Positions 44,083 through 52,991 of a stretch of DNA of 53,379 bases are shown here, in pieces. The notes beneath the pieces were generated by a model. The model was not told the DNA's origin and made no database searches. It was given only the letters and a program-made list of their open reading frames with translations. The stretch is from Metapseudomonas resinovorans DSM 21078. Lineage in GTDB: Bacteria > Pseudomonadota > Gammaproteobacteria > Pseudomonadales > Pseudomonadaceae. The DNA is taken from contig NZ_AUIE01000037.1 of NCBI RefSeq assembly GCF_000423545.1, positions 1 to 53,379 of the forward strand. Reading direction: 5' to 3'. The translations under genes and the position numbers were made by a program. The first letter of the stretch is position 1. Each line of letters opens with the position of its first letter.

Positions 44083-45360
44083 ATGACCGATCGCCGTACC
44101 TTCCTCAAGCAGGCGGGCCTGCTCGCCGCCAGCCTGCCGCTGATGCCCGTCGCCGAACGCGCCGGAGCCGCCGCGCCTGCCGCAACCGGCAACAAGTGGA
44201 CTGACCTGCGCGCGCTGTTCGAGCTGGACCCGAATTACCTGCACTTCTCCAACTTCCTCCTGGCCTCCCACCCGCGCCCGGTGCGCGAGGCCATCGCGCG
44301 CCTGCGCGAGCGCTTCGACGAAAACCCCGGCGAAGTGGTGGACTGGCACCGCGAAGAAGTCTGGAAACATGAAGACGCCGTGCGTGCCGAAGTCGGCCGC
44401 TACCTCGGCGTGCGCCCCGGCCAGGTCGCCCTGATCGGCAGCACCACCGAAGGCCTGGCGATGGTCTATGGCGGCGTGCAGGTGCGCCCGGACCAGGAAA
44501 TCCTCACCACCGTCCACGAACACTACTCCGCCTACACCACCCTGGAATACCGCCAGCAGCGCGCCGGCACCAAGGTGCGCAACATCACCCTGTTCAAGGA
44601 CCCGCAGAAGATTTCCCTCGATGAAGTGCTGGGCAACATCGCCGGCGCCATCCGCCCCGAAACCCGCGTACTGGGCATGACCTGGGTGCAATCGGGCAGC
44701 GGCGTGAAGCTGCCCATCGGCGAGATCGGCAAGCTGGTGCATGAGGCCAACCGCAACCGCGACGAGCAGGACCGCATCATCTACGTGGTAGACGGCGTGC
44801 ACGGCTTCGGCGTGGAAGACGCGACCTTCGCCGACCTGAACTGCGACTTCTTCATCGCCGGCGCCCACAAGTGGATGTTCGGCCCGCGCGGCACCGGCAT
44901 CATCGTCGCCCGCTCCGAACAGCCGAAAGGCATCACCCCCAGCGTGCCGACCTTCACCGAAGGCAAGAGTTTCGGCACCCTCTTCACCCCCGGCGGCTAC
45001 CACGCCTTCGAGCACCGCCTGGCATTGGGCGAGGCCTTCAAACTGCACCTACAACTGGGCAAGGCCGACGTCCAGGCGCGCATCCACCAGCTCAACAGCC
45101 ACCTCAAGCAGCGCCTGCTGGAATACCCCAAGGTCCAACTGGTGACCCCGGCCAGCCCGGACTTCTCCGCTGGCTTCACCTTCTTCCGCGTCCAGGGGCG
45201 CGACTGCGACAGCGTGGCCAACCACCTGATGAAGAACCGCGTGATCGCCGATGCCGTGGAGCGCGACGTCGGCCCCGTGGTGCGCCTTGCGCCTAGCCTG
45301 CTGAACAACGAGGCGGAGATCGGACAGGTGATGACGATCCTCGCTCCCCAGCTTTCCTGA
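44083..45360 (+). CDS. pvdN: Periplasmic PLP-dependent enzyme PvdN
   Basis: A 425-residue class-V aminotransferase-fold enzyme exported folded by a twin-arginine signal (DRRTFLKQAGLLAASLPLMP). The PLP lysine is Lys263 in FIAGAHKWMFGPRGTG; VVDGVHGFG is the cofactor Asp/His region. In known pyoverdine pathways PvdN converts the glutamate side chain on the chromophore to succinamide. It lies between pvdM and pvdO with gaps of 23 bp on each side. Confidence 0.93.
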   Translation: MTDRRTFLKQAGLLAASLPLMPVAERAGAAAPAATGNKWTDLRALFELDPNYLHFSNFLLASHPRPVREAIARLRERFDENPGEVVDWHREEVWKHEDAVRAEVGRYLGVRPGQVALIGSTTEGLAMVYGGVQVRPDQEILTTVHEHYSAYTTLEYRQQRAGTKVRNITLFKDPQKISLDEVLGNIAGAIRPETRVLGMTWVQSGSGVKLPIGEIGKLVHEANRNRDEQDRIIYVVDGVHGFGVEDATFADLNCDFFIAGAHKWMFGPRGTGIIVARSEQPKGITPSVPTFTEGKSFGTLFTPGGYHAFEHRLALGEAFKLHLQLGKADVQARIHQLNSHLKQRLLEYPKVQLVTPASPDFSAGFTFFRVQGRDCDSVANHLMKNRVIADAVERDVGPVVRLAPSLLNNEAEIGQVMTILAPQLS

Positions 45361-45383
45361 TCACTTTCCAGCTAGGACTTTCC

Positions 45384-46238
45384 ATGCGCACTTCCACCCT
45401 GCTTCTCGCCAGTCTGCTGGCGACCGCCGCCAGCGGCGCCCAGGCCAATGCCAAGGCCGAGCCCGGCCAGGTGTTCAAGGACTGCAAGCACTGCCCCGAA
45501 ATGGTGGTGCTGCCCGCCGGCAGCTTTTCCATGGGCACCCCGGACAGCGAAGTCGGCCGCCAGCCCGACGAAGGCCCGCTGCGAACCGTGACTTTCGCCA
45601 AACCCTTCGCCATCAGCCGCTTCCAGGTGACGGCAGAGGAATGGGACGCCTACCTCAAGGCCACCAAGGTGAAGATCGCCGATGGCGACACCCGCCCCGG
45701 CCGCGAATGCATCGCCAGCAAACCGCGCTATGAACAAGGTCCGCGCCAGCCCGCGGTGTGCATGAGCTACCCCGATGTGCAGGCCTACGTCGCCTGGCTG
45801 TCGAAGCAGACCGGCAAACACTACCGGATGATCAGCGAGGCCGAGCGCGAGTATGGCTCCCGCGCCGGTAGCCAAGGCCCGTTCCCCTTCCCCTTCGATG
45901 AAGGCCAGCCCTACAGCATCGCCAAGCATGCCAACGTCTACGGCGCGGCGGACGGCTACAACTACACCGCCCCGGTGGGCAGCTTCGAGCCCAACGCCTT
46001 CGGCGTGTACGACATGCACGGCAACGTCTACGAATGGGTCGCCGACTGCTGGCACGACAGCTACAACGGCGCCCCGAACGACGGCAGCGCCTGGATGGAC
46101 GAACAATGCGAGCTGGTGCAAATCCGTGGCAACGATTGGGGCGAACCGCCGATCTTCTCCCGCTCCGGCAACCGCAATAACGCCTACCCCACCGACCGTG
46201 GCGACTGGATCGGGTTCCGTGTGGCCCGGGAGCTGTAA
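45384..46238 (+). CDS. pvdO: Periplasmic FGE-like protein PvdO
   Basis: A 284-residue precursor with a Sec signal ending about residue 22 (ASGAQANA). The rest is a formylglycine-generating-enzyme-type (sulfatase-modifying-factor) domain: MVVLPAGSFSMGTPDSE, ISRFQVTAEEWDAYLKA, YRMISEAEREYGSRAGS, FGVYDMHGNVYEWVADCWHD and the end DWIGFRVAREL. PvdO oxidises dihydropyoverdine to finish the chromophore. It is the last gene of pvdMNO. pvdF, which follows in PAO1, is absent. Confidence 0.93.
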   Translation: MRTSTLLLASLLATAASGAQANAKAEPGQVFKDCKHCPEMVVLPAGSFSMGTPDSEVGRQPDEGPLRTVTFAKPFAISRFQVTAEEWDAYLKATKVKIADGDTRPGRECIASKPRYEQGPRQPAVCMSYPDVQAYVAWLSKQTGKHYRMISEAEREYGSRAGSQGPFPFPFDEGQPYSIAKHANVYGAADGYNYTAPVGSFEPNAFGVYDMHGNVYEWVADCWHDSYNGAPNDGSAWMDEQCELVQIRGNDWGEPPIFSRSGNRNNAYPTDRGDWIGFRVAREL

Positions 46239-46252
46239 GCCTTCACATATTC

Positions 46253-46282
46253 CTTGTAGGGGACGATTGAAATCGCCCCTAC
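46253..46282. repeat. Family A palindromic repeat after pvdO
   Basis: CCTTGTAGGGGACGATTGAA overlapping GATTGAAATCGCCCCTACA. It is a single palindrome of the GCGATT/AATCGC arm type in the 136-bp gap where PAO1 has pvdF. Confidence 0.65.
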
Positions 46283-46307
46283 AGTGAACTGCCACGCCGA
46301 CACCACC

Positions 46308-46331
46308 TAAATCCCCCCATTCCCCGCTCGT
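46308..46331 (+). promoter_or_regulatory. PvdS iron-starvation box upstream of pvdE
   Basis: TAAAT (46308-46312), 16 bases, CGT (46329-46331), 44 bp before the pvdE start. Confidence 0.85.
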
Positions 46332-46374
46332 CTTCCCCTGTGTCAGCCATTGCCTTGGCCATCGAGGACTCCCC

Positions 46375-48033
46375 ATGACCACCCGCTCCCCCAGCGCCGT
46401 CGGCGAACTGTTCAAACTCCTCAGGCCTTATTGGCCCGTCGTGCTGGTTTCCACCCTGCTGGGCATGGTCGGCGGCCTGTCCGTCACCGCGTTGCTGGCC
46501 ACTATCAACAAGGGGCTGCATGCCGACGGCGGGATGAGCAACGCCCTGGTGCTGGCCTTCGCCGGCTTCTGCGTACTGGCACTGGCCAGCTCGATCATTT
46601 CCGACATCGGCAGCAACTACGTCGGCCAGCACATCATCGCCAGGCTGCGCAAGGAACTCGGCGCCAAGGTGCTCTCCGCGCCTATCCAGCAGATCGAGCG
46701 CTACCGTACCCACCGCCTGATTCCAGTGCTGACCCATGACGTCGACACCATCAGCGACTTCGCCTTCTCCTTCGCGCCGCTGGCCATCTCGCTGACCGTC
46801 ACCCTCGGCTGCCTGGGCTACCTGGCCATGCTCTCGCTGCCGATGTTCCTCATCACCCTGCTGGCCATCGCCATCGGCTCGCTGATCCAGTACGCCGCCC
46901 AGGCCCGTGCCTTCCAGGGCTTCAACGACGCCCGCGAAGCGGAGGACCTGCTGCAGAAGCACTATCGAGGCATCGCCGAAGGCGCCAAGGAACTGCGCAT
47001 CCACCGCCCACGCCGCCTGCGCATGCATGAAGCGAACATCCAGGGCACCGCCGAGCGCATCTGCACACTGCAGATCGGCTCGATCAACACTTACGTGATC
47101 GCCAAGAGCCTGGGCTCGATGCTGTTCTTCGTGGTCATCGCCATCGCCCTGCTGGTGCAGTCTTTCTGGCCAGCGGCGGACAAGGCGGTGATCAGCGGAT
47201 TCGTGCTGATCCTGCTGTACATGAAGGGCCCCCTGGAGCACCTGATCGGCGTGCTGCCCGTCGTGGGCCGGGCGCAGATCGCCTTCCGCCGCATTGCCGA
47301 GCTGAACAGCCAGTTCTCCTCCCCTGAGCCTCATCTGCTGGAAGCCGCGACCGACCCCGCGCCGCGCCGCGTGCACAGCCTGGAACTGCGCGACCTGCGC
47401 TATGCCTACCCGCCAGCCGAGGGCGCCGCGCCCTTCCAGCTCGGCCCGGTGAACCTGACCCTGAAGCAGGGCGACATCCTCTTCATCGTCGGCGAAAACG
47501 GTTGCGGCAAGACCACCCTGATCAAGCTGCTGCTGGGCCTCTATGCGCCCACCGGCGGCGAGATCCTGCTGGACGGCAAGCCGGTGGACGCCGCCAATCG
47601 CGACGACTACCGCCAACTGTTCACCACCGTCTTCGCCGACTACTACCTGTTCGATGACCTGATCCAGGGCACAGGCACCATCCCGGCAGACGCCAGCCGC
47701 TACCTGGAACGGCTGGAGATCGCCCACAAGGTCCAGGTGCAGGACGGCACCTTCAGCACCACCGATCTCTCCACCGGCCAACGCAAGCGCCTGGCCCTGG
47801 TCAATGCCTGGATCGAGGAACGCCCGGTGCTGGTGTTCGACGAATGGGCCGCCGACCAGGACCCGACCTTCCGCCGCATCTTCTACACCGAGCTACTTCC
47901 GGAGCTGAAGGCGCTGGGCAAGACCATCATCGTCATCTCCCACGACGACCGGTATTTCGATGTGGCGGACCATCTTTTGCGGTTGGAGAGCGGGAAGGTG
48001 GTGAGTGCCGAAGGCGTTGCAGAGCTGGTGTAG
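46375..48033 (+). CDS. pvdE: ABC exporter of the pyoverdine precursor to the periplasm
   Basis: A 552-residue half transporter of the cyclic-peptide/SyrD type. Six membrane helices lie in residues 15-300 (first LLRPYWPVVLVSTLLGMVGG) and the ATPase in the C-terminal 200 residues. Walker A is GENGCGKTTL, the signature is LSTGQRKRLAL (with T for the usual G) and Walker B is PVLVFDEWAADQDP. It moves acylated ferribactin from cytoplasm to periplasm, where PvdP, PvdM, PvdN and PvdO act. Confidence 0.93.
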   Translation: MTTRSPSAVGELFKLLRPYWPVVLVSTLLGMVGGLSVTALLATINKGLHADGGMSNALVLAFAGFCVLALASSIISDIGSNYVGQHIIARLRKELGAKVLSAPIQQIERYRTHRLIPVLTHDVDTISDFAFSFAPLAISLTVTLGCLGYLAMLSLPMFLITLLAIAIGSLIQYAAQARAFQGFNDAREAEDLLQKHYRGIAEGAKELRIHRPRRLRMHEANIQGTAERICTLQIGSINTYVIAKSLGSMLFFVVIAIALLVQSFWPAADKAVISGFVLILLYMKGPLEHLIGVLPVVGRAQIAFRRIAELNSQFSSPEPHLLEAATDPAPRRVHSLELRDLRYAYPPAEGAAPFQLGPVNLTLKQGDILFIVGENGCGKTTLIKLLLGLYAPTGGEILLDGKPVDAANRDDYRQLFTTVFADYYLFDDLIQGTGTIPADASRYLERLEIAHKVQVQDGTFSTTDLSTGQRKRLALVNAWIEERPVLVFDEWAADQDPTFRRIFYTELLPELKALGKTIIVISHDDRYFDVADHLLRLESGKVVSAEGVAELV

Positions 48034-48034
48034 G

Positions 48035-48103
48035 GCCGAAGGTCCGCCATGAGGTTCCTGGGGCTGCTTCGCAGCCCTTGGCGAATGAATTCACCCCTAC
48101 AAG
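48035..48103. repeat. Family A repeat after pvdE
   Basis: GGGCTGCTTCGCAGCCC (48061-48077) is a GC hairpin, followed by GGCGAATGAATTCACCCCTAC (48080-48100). It lies in the 176-bp gap between pvdE and the PepSY gene; no PvdS box was found there. Confidence 0.6.
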
Positions 48104-48209
48104 GAACCGCCCCGCGCCCGCCCCCGAAACACCTCGTTACACCTCCCCTGGCGGATTCGCCGTTCTCATCCGTCCTTACCAGACAAGCCCTGAAAAATTC
48201 GGATTCCCC

Positions 48210-49505
48210 ATGCGTTCCTTCGCCACCCTCCTTCATCGCTGGGCCGGCCTGGCCACAGCTGTTTTCCTGTTCATCACCGGTCTGACCGGCGCGATCATCT
48301 CCTGGGACCACGAGCTGGATGACGTGCTCAACCCTCACCTGACCCAGGTCAGCAGCCAGGGGCCGGCCATGGACCCATTGGAGCTGGCGCGCCAGGCGGA
48401 GGCCCGTGATCCGCGTGCGGTGGTTACCTTCGTACCGCTGGCACCGGAACCGGGTGAATCCCTGGAGCTGGGCGTCACGGGCCGGGTCGACCCGGCCACA
48501 GGCAAACCCTTCGAGCTCGGCTACAACCAGGTCTTCGTCGACCCCGTGACCGGTGCGGAACTGGGCAAGCGCGAATGGGGCGCGGTCTGGCCGGTGACCA
48601 GCGAGAACCTGGTGTCCTTCCTCTACGTACTGCACTACAGCCTGCACATTCCCGAATTCTGGGGCATCGACCACTGGGGCCTCTGGCTGCTGGGTATAGT
48701 CGCCATCGTCTGGACCCTCGACTGCTTCGTCGGCCTCTACCTGACCCTGCCCGCACGCCGCCGCCAGGCCGCCGTCAAGGCCAGCAAAGCCGCCAGCGGA
48801 CCGTCCTGGTGGCAGCGCTGGAAGCCGGCGTGGAACGTGCGCTGGAGCGGCGGCTCCTACAAGCTCAATTTCGACCTGCACCGCGCCTTCAGCCTCTGGA
48901 CCTGGGTGCTGTTGCTGATCCTGGCGTTCACCGCGTTCTCCCTGAACCTGTATCGGGAAGTCTTCTTCCCGATGATGCAACTGGTCACCGAAGTCACTCC
49001 CGGCCCCTTCGACAAACGCGAGGAAACCCCGGAAAACCAGCCCATCGAACCGCGCCTGGGCTTCGCCGAGGCCATCGCCACGGCCAAGGCGGAAGCCACC
49101 CGGCGTGGCTGGGAAGAACCGGTGGGCAGCATCTTCTATGCACGTCAGTTCGGTATCTACGGCGTCAGCTTCTACCACCCCGGCGGCGACCACGGTGACG
49201 GCGGCGTGGGGCCGGCAGCGCTTTACTTCGACGGCCAGGACGGCAGCCTGCTGGGCGACAGCCAACCCTGGAAAGGCACCGCCGGCGACATCTTCGTGCA
49301 GGCCCAGCTGCCCCTGCATTCCGGGCGTATCCTCGGCCTGCCGGGGCGCATCCTGATCTCCGCCATGGGCGTGGTGATCGCCATGCTATCGGTCACCGGC
49401 GTGATCATCTGGTGGCGTAAACGCGCGGCCCGCGTGCGTTCCCTGCAGAACAAGGCGCAACGCCAGACGAGCGCTGAAGACGGCGAAATCCTGCCTTCCA
49501 GTTGA
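48210..49505 (+). CDS. PepSY-domain membrane protein, FpvG-like candidate iron reductase
   Basis: A 431-residue inner-membrane protein with four or five hydrophobic segments: LHRWAGLATAVFLFITGLTG near 8-28, LWLLGIVAIVWTLDCFVGLY near 155-175, LWTWVLLLILAFTAFSLNLY near 230-250, and ISAMGVVIAMLSVTGVIIWW near the end. PepSY-like periplasmic regions lie between, and His residues in the helices (LHRWAG, LHYSLHIPEFWG, DLHRAFSLW) could bind heme. PepSY proteins of this type (PiuB/FpvG group) take part in reductive release of iron from siderophores. Placement between pvdE and fpvA supports that role. Reductase activity is inferred. Confidence 0.8.
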   Translation: MRSFATLLHRWAGLATAVFLFITGLTGAIISWDHELDDVLNPHLTQVSSQGPAMDPLELARQAEARDPRAVVTFVPLAPEPGESLELGVTGRVDPATGKPFELGYNQVFVDPVTGAELGKREWGAVWPVTSENLVSFLYVLHYSLHIPEFWGIDHWGLWLLGIVAIVWTLDCFVGLYLTLPARRRQAAVKASKAASGPSWWQRWKPAWNVRWSGGSYKLNFDLHRAFSLWTWVLLLILAFTAFSLNLYREVFFPMMQLVTEVTPGPFDKREETPENQPIEPRLGFAEAIATAKAEATRRGWEEPVGSIFYARQFGIYGVSFYHPGGDHGDGGVGPAALYFDGQDGSLLGDSQPWKGTAGDIFVQAQLPLHSGRILGLPGRILISAMGVVIAMLSVTGVIIWWRKRAARVRSLQNKAQRQTSAEDGEILPSS

Positions 49506-49663
49506 CCCTCCCGCCGCCGCAGGCCTGCTCTGTTCGATCGGGCCTGCGGACCCGTCCGAAGATTTTCTCGCGAATCCATTCCGGTTTTTCCTGCCTCGTT
49601 CGTTTAATTCCAAACAAGAACGAAACGCAATTGCCAACACAACAACGAATCGAGATCAGGAAG

Positions 49664-52129
49664 ATGCCTTTCAAACCCACGTTGTCCCCCTTCACCAAAG
49701 CCTTGCTGATGCACCGCACCCTGCAGCGCAACCTGGCGGCCGCCTCCCTCGGCATGGCACTGACCCTGCCCTTCCCGGCCATGGTGCAAGCCCAGCAGGT
49801 GAGCCTGGACATTCCCGCGCAGTCCCTCGCCGGTGCCCTGCGCCAACTGGGCCAGCAGGCCAACCTGCAGATCCTCTACAGCCCCAACGACGTGGCCAAC
49901 CGCCGCAGCCCGGGCGTGCGCGGCAACTATGAGCCCGCCCAGGCGCTGGCCGCCGTCCTTGCCGGCAGTGGCCTGCGCTACAGCGTCGACGGCAACACCG
50001 TGACCCTGGTTTCCCCCAGCGACAGCAGCGCCCTGGAAGTGGCGCCCACGAGCATCAACAGCACCGGCCTCGGCGAAACCACTGAAGGCACCGGCTCCTA
50101 CACCACCGGCGCGACCAGTACCGCCACCAAGCTGCCGCTGTCGATTCGCGAAACCCCGCAGTCGGTCAGCGTGGTCACCCGCCAGGTGATGGACGACCAG
50201 AACGCCACCAGCATTAGCGACGTGCTCAAGCACACTCCGGGCGTATCGGTGCAAGCCTACGACAGCGACCGCATGGAGTTCTCCGCCCGCGGCTTCGCCA
50301 TCACCAACTACCAGTACGACGGCGTCAACACCATCTATGACGGCGTCTACGACCAGGGCACGACCCACGTCGACATGGCCATCTACGACCGCGTCGAGGT
50401 CATCAAGGGCGCCACCGGCCTGATGACCGGCTCGGGCGACCCGTCGGCCACCGTCAACCTCGTGCGCAAACGCCCGACCCGTGACTTCCAGGCCTCCATC
50501 ACCGGCATGGCCGGCTCCTGGGACAACTACCGCACCGAGGGCGACGTCTCCGGCTCGCTGAACACCGAAGGCACCGTGCGCGGCCGCTTCGTCGGCGCCT
50601 ACCAGGACCGCCAGTCCTACCTGGACCACTACTCGCAGAAGAAGGACATCACCTACGGCATCCTCGAGTGGGACCTGACCCCGGACACCCTGCTGACCTT
50701 CGGCATCGACCACCAGAACGTCAGCCCGCGCGGCACCTCCTGGACCGGCAACCCGGTGTACTTCGCCGACGGTTCGAAAATCGACGTCAGCCGCTCCTGG
50801 AACCCCGGCACCGACTGGAGCCGCCGCGACTTCGAGTCCTACACCTACTTCACCTCGCTGGAACAGAACCTGGCCAACGACTGGAAGCTGAAGGTGAACG
50901 TGAACCAGATGCGCAACGAGCACGACACCCTGCTCGGCTCCGCCAGCGGCGGCAACCCCGACCCGGCCACCGGCCAAGGTGCCTTCTTCTACTGGGGCCA
51001 CTGGGAAGGCAAGCGCGTCCAGAACACCTTCGACGTGAACGTTTCCGGCCCTTTCGAGCTGTTCGGCCGCGAGCATGAGCTGGTGGCCGGCTTCACCACC
51101 GCCGCCGCCAAGACCACCGGCGACGACTTCGATAATTCGGCATTCGTGGAAGTCCCCGGCAACATCTACGACTGGGATGGCAACTACCCGAAGCAGGGCT
51201 TCCCGAAGATCGGCGACTACGAGATCAACCAGCGCCAGAACGGTGGCTACCTGGCCGCACGCTTCAAGCCGGCCGACGACCTGTCGCTGATCCTCGGCAC
51301 CCGCGTCAGCGACTTCAAGTACGACGAGAAGCACGACAACCTCGACGGCACCCCGCGCCTGAACCGCTCCAGCTACGAGCAGCACGGTGTGGTCACGCCT
51401 TACGCGGGCATCGTTTACGACCTGGACGACGTCTACTCGGCCTATGCCAGCTACACCAAGATCTACCAGCCGCAGTCCCTCAAGGACGCTGACCTGCAAA
51501 CCCTCGAACCGGTCGAAGGCGACGCCTACGAGACCGGCCTGAAAGCGGCCTACTTCGACGGCAAGCTGAATGCCACCCTGGCCTTCTTCCGCATCGAGCA
51601 GGACAACTTCGCCCAGTACGTCGAGACCAACCCCGAGTTCATCGACATCTACCGCGCCATCGATGGCGCCACCACCAAGGGCCTGGAACTGGAAGTCGTG
51701 GGCGAAGTCATGGACGGCTGGAACATCACCGCCGGCTACACCTATGCCCGCACCCGCGACGCCGACGAGCAGCGCGTGTTCGGCTTCCCCCTGGCGGCCA
51801 CCAAGCCCGAGCACCTGGTCAAATTGTTCACCACCTACCGCCTTCCCGGCGAGCTGAACAAATTCACCGTGGGCGGCGGCGTGGACTGGCAGAGCGGCTT
51901 CTACGCGCAGATCTGGAATCCCGCCCTCAACGACAACGCCATCCTGGAGCAAGGCAGCTACGCCCTGGTCAACCTCATGACCCGCTACCAGCACGACGAG
52001 CACCTGAGCGTGACCCTCAACGCCAACAACGTGCTGGACAAGGAGTACTACACCGGCATGGGCAACTTCTCCACCGTGTTCTACGGCGAACCGCGCAACC
52101 TGATGCTCACCACCAAGTGGGACTTCTGA
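49664..52129 (+). CDS. fpvA: Ferripyoverdine TonB-dependent receptor with signalling domain
   Basis: An 821-residue outer-membrane receptor. The signal peptide ends near residue 44 (PAMVQAQQ). The periplasmic secretin/TonB signalling domain (about 45-125: SLDIPAQSLAGALRQLGQQA) contacts FpvR. The plug covers roughly 155-285 (LPLSIRETPQSVSVVTRQVM, VEVIKGATGLMTGSGDPSA). The beta-barrel follows and ends in the terminal Phe (TTKWDF). It binds ferric pyoverdine and triggers FpvI. The start is the ATG at 49664 behind AGGAAG. Its expected FpvI-type promoter in 49506-49663 could not be pinpointed. Confidence 0.9.
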   Translation: MPFKPTLSPFTKALLMHRTLQRNLAAASLGMALTLPFPAMVQAQQVSLDIPAQSLAGALRQLGQQANLQILYSPNDVANRRSPGVRGNYEPAQALAAVLAGSGLRYSVDGNTVTLVSPSDSSALEVAPTSINSTGLGETTEGTGSYTTGATSTATKLPLSIRETPQSVSVVTRQVMDDQNATSISDVLKHTPGVSVQAYDSDRMEFSARGFAITNYQYDGVNTIYDGVYDQGTTHVDMAIYDRVEVIKGATGLMTGSGDPSATVNLVRKRPTRDFQASITGMAGSWDNYRTEGDVSGSLNTEGTVRGRFVGAYQDRQSYLDHYSQKKDITYGILEWDLTPDTLLTFGIDHQNVSPRGTSWTGNPVYFADGSKIDVSRSWNPGTDWSRRDFESYTYFTSLEQNLANDWKLKVNVNQMRNEHDTLLGSASGGNPDPATGQGAFFYWGHWEGKRVQNTFDVNVSGPFELFGREHELVAGFTTAAAKTTGDDFDNSAFVEVPGNIYDWDGNYPKQGFPKIGDYEINQRQNGGYLAARFKPADDLSLILGTRVSDFKYDEKHDNLDGTPRLNRSSYEQHGVVTPYAGIVYDLDDVYSAYASYTKIYQPQSLKDADLQTLEPVEGDAYETGLKAAYFDGKLNATLAFFRIEQDNFAQYVETNPEFIDIYRAIDGATTKGLELEVVGEVMDGWNITAGYTYARTRDADEQRVFGFPLAATKPEHLVKLFTTYRLPGELNKFTVGGGVDWQSGFYAQIWNPALNDNAILEQGSYALVNLMTRYQHDEHLSVTLNANNVLDKEYYTGMGNFSTVFYGEPRNLMLTTKWDF

Positions 52130-52147
52130 GGGTCTGAAGCGGAAACG

Positions 52148-52178
52148 ACAAAGGCGCCGAAAGGCGCCTTTGTTTTTT
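52148..52178 (+). terminator. Rho-independent terminator after fpvA
   Basis: ACAAAGGCGCC and GGCGCCTTTGT form a perfect 11-bp stem with a GAAA loop, followed by a T run (52174-52178). It ends fpvA transcription 18 bp after the stop. Confidence 0.92.
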
Positions 52179-52203
52179 GGAGCACGAAACCCATGGCGAG
52201 AAC

Positions 52204-52250
52204 CTTGTAGGGGCGATTTCAATCGCCAAGCGAACCGCAGGTTCGCCCTT
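52204..52250. repeat. Family A palindromic repeat after fpvA
   Basis: CCTTGTAGGGGCGATTTCAA then TCGCC, followed by the dyad GCGAACCGCAGGTTCGC. It lies between the fpvA terminator and the hicB stop. Confidence 0.65.
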
Positions 52251-52256
52251 CAATCC

Positions 52257-52664
52257 TCAATGCGGATGTTGCAACTCCCGCAATGCAGCGGTGGCCAGAA
52301 AGCCGGAGCGCGAAGCGTAACGTCTATCGTTCTTCACCCGCTCATCGATGCGACGCAACAGATGCTCCGGCATGGTCGCATTGAAACGTACGGAAGCGCC
52401 GAGATATGGCGTGGTATCGAACTCCACGACCGCCCAGACACCGCCGGCATAGTCAGGATTGGCCAGATGAACATCCACTTCCTGCGGCTGGGGAATGGGT
52501 TCACCATCCGCCATCAACCCTTCGAAATGCAGGGCCAACGCCTCCGTGAGGTTGTCCAGCGCCTCACTGACGGTTTCACCGGCAGAAAAACATCCAGGCA
52601 CATCCGGAACCGTCACGCCGTAGTCGGAACCAGGGTCCTTATGAAGTACAACTGGAAATTTCAT
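52257..52664 (-). CDS. hicB: HicB-family antitoxin
   Basis: A 135-residue protein. The N-terminal half is the partly degraded RNase-H-like HicB fold (FPVVLHKDPGSDYGVTVPDV, PGCFSAGETVSEALDNLTEA). The C-terminal half has a ribbon-helix-helix DNA-binding segment (SVRFNATMPEHLLRRIDERV, RSGFLATAALREL). It neutralises HicA and represses the pair. The start is the ATG at 52664 behind GGTGGAG. The toxin gene precedes it by 38 bp. Confidence 0.92.
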   Translation of the reverse strand: MKFPVVLHKDPGSDYGVTVPDVPGCFSAGETVSEALDNLTEALALHFEGLMADGEPIPQPQEVDVHLANPDYAGGVWAVVEFDTTPYLGASVRFNATMPEHLLRRIDERVKNDRRYASRSGFLATAALRELQHPH

Positions 52665-52702
52665 GAACTCCACCATCTGATTGCTGTTGCTGGACCTGGG
52701 CT

Positions 52703-52885
52703 TCATCTGAGGCCTGCCTGCTTGAGAATGTTGCGGACAGTCCCCTCCGGTAAATCGCTCTTGGGGTGAGGCACCGTAACCCTGCCCTTCTTGGCTGGGT
52801 GCTTGAACTGGTGATGACTGCCTTTGACATCCACCTCGAACCAGCCATCCGCCTCGATCAATTTGATCAACTCCCGACTTCGCAT
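52703..52885 (-). CDS. hicA: HicA-family mRNA-interferase toxin
   Basis: A 60-residue double-stranded-RNA-binding-fold toxin: MRSRELIKLIEADGWFEVDV, then GSHHQFKHP with the catalytic His, then VTVPHPKSDLPEGTVRNILK. HicA cleaves mRNA. The order toxin-antitoxin with a C-terminal ribbon-helix-helix HicB is common in Pseudomonas. Confidence 0.93.
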   Translation of the reverse strand: MRSRELIKLIEADGWFEVDVKGSHHQFKHPAKKGRVTVPHPKSDLPEGTVRNILKQAGLR

Positions 52886-52912
52886 CCTTGCACTCCATGG
52901 CTTGCGCCTTGG

Positions 52913-52927
52913 TGTGTACCGTACACA
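52913..52927. promoter_or_regulatory. Candidate hicAB operator
   Basis: TGTGTAC-C-GTACACA is a perfect palindrome, 28-42 bp upstream of the hicA start. It is a plausible HicB autorepression site. Confidence 0.55.
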
Positions 52928-52991
52928 TCAAATCTCGGACTGGTCAATTCCGATTCGCAGTTGTGGCTTGCTGGCTCGGATTCACCGCCCT

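Noticed and set aside
49506-49663. Searched for a PvdS box or clear Fur box before fpvA
   Set aside because: No TAAAT-N16-CGT and no convincing Fur match; only an imperfect GTTCGTTT...AACGAAAC-like symmetry.
49604-52222. 872-residue open frame opposite fpvA
   Set aside because: Composition is Val/Gly/Ala/His-rich shadow coding; fpvA on the plus strand has signal peptide, signalling domain, plug and terminal Phe.
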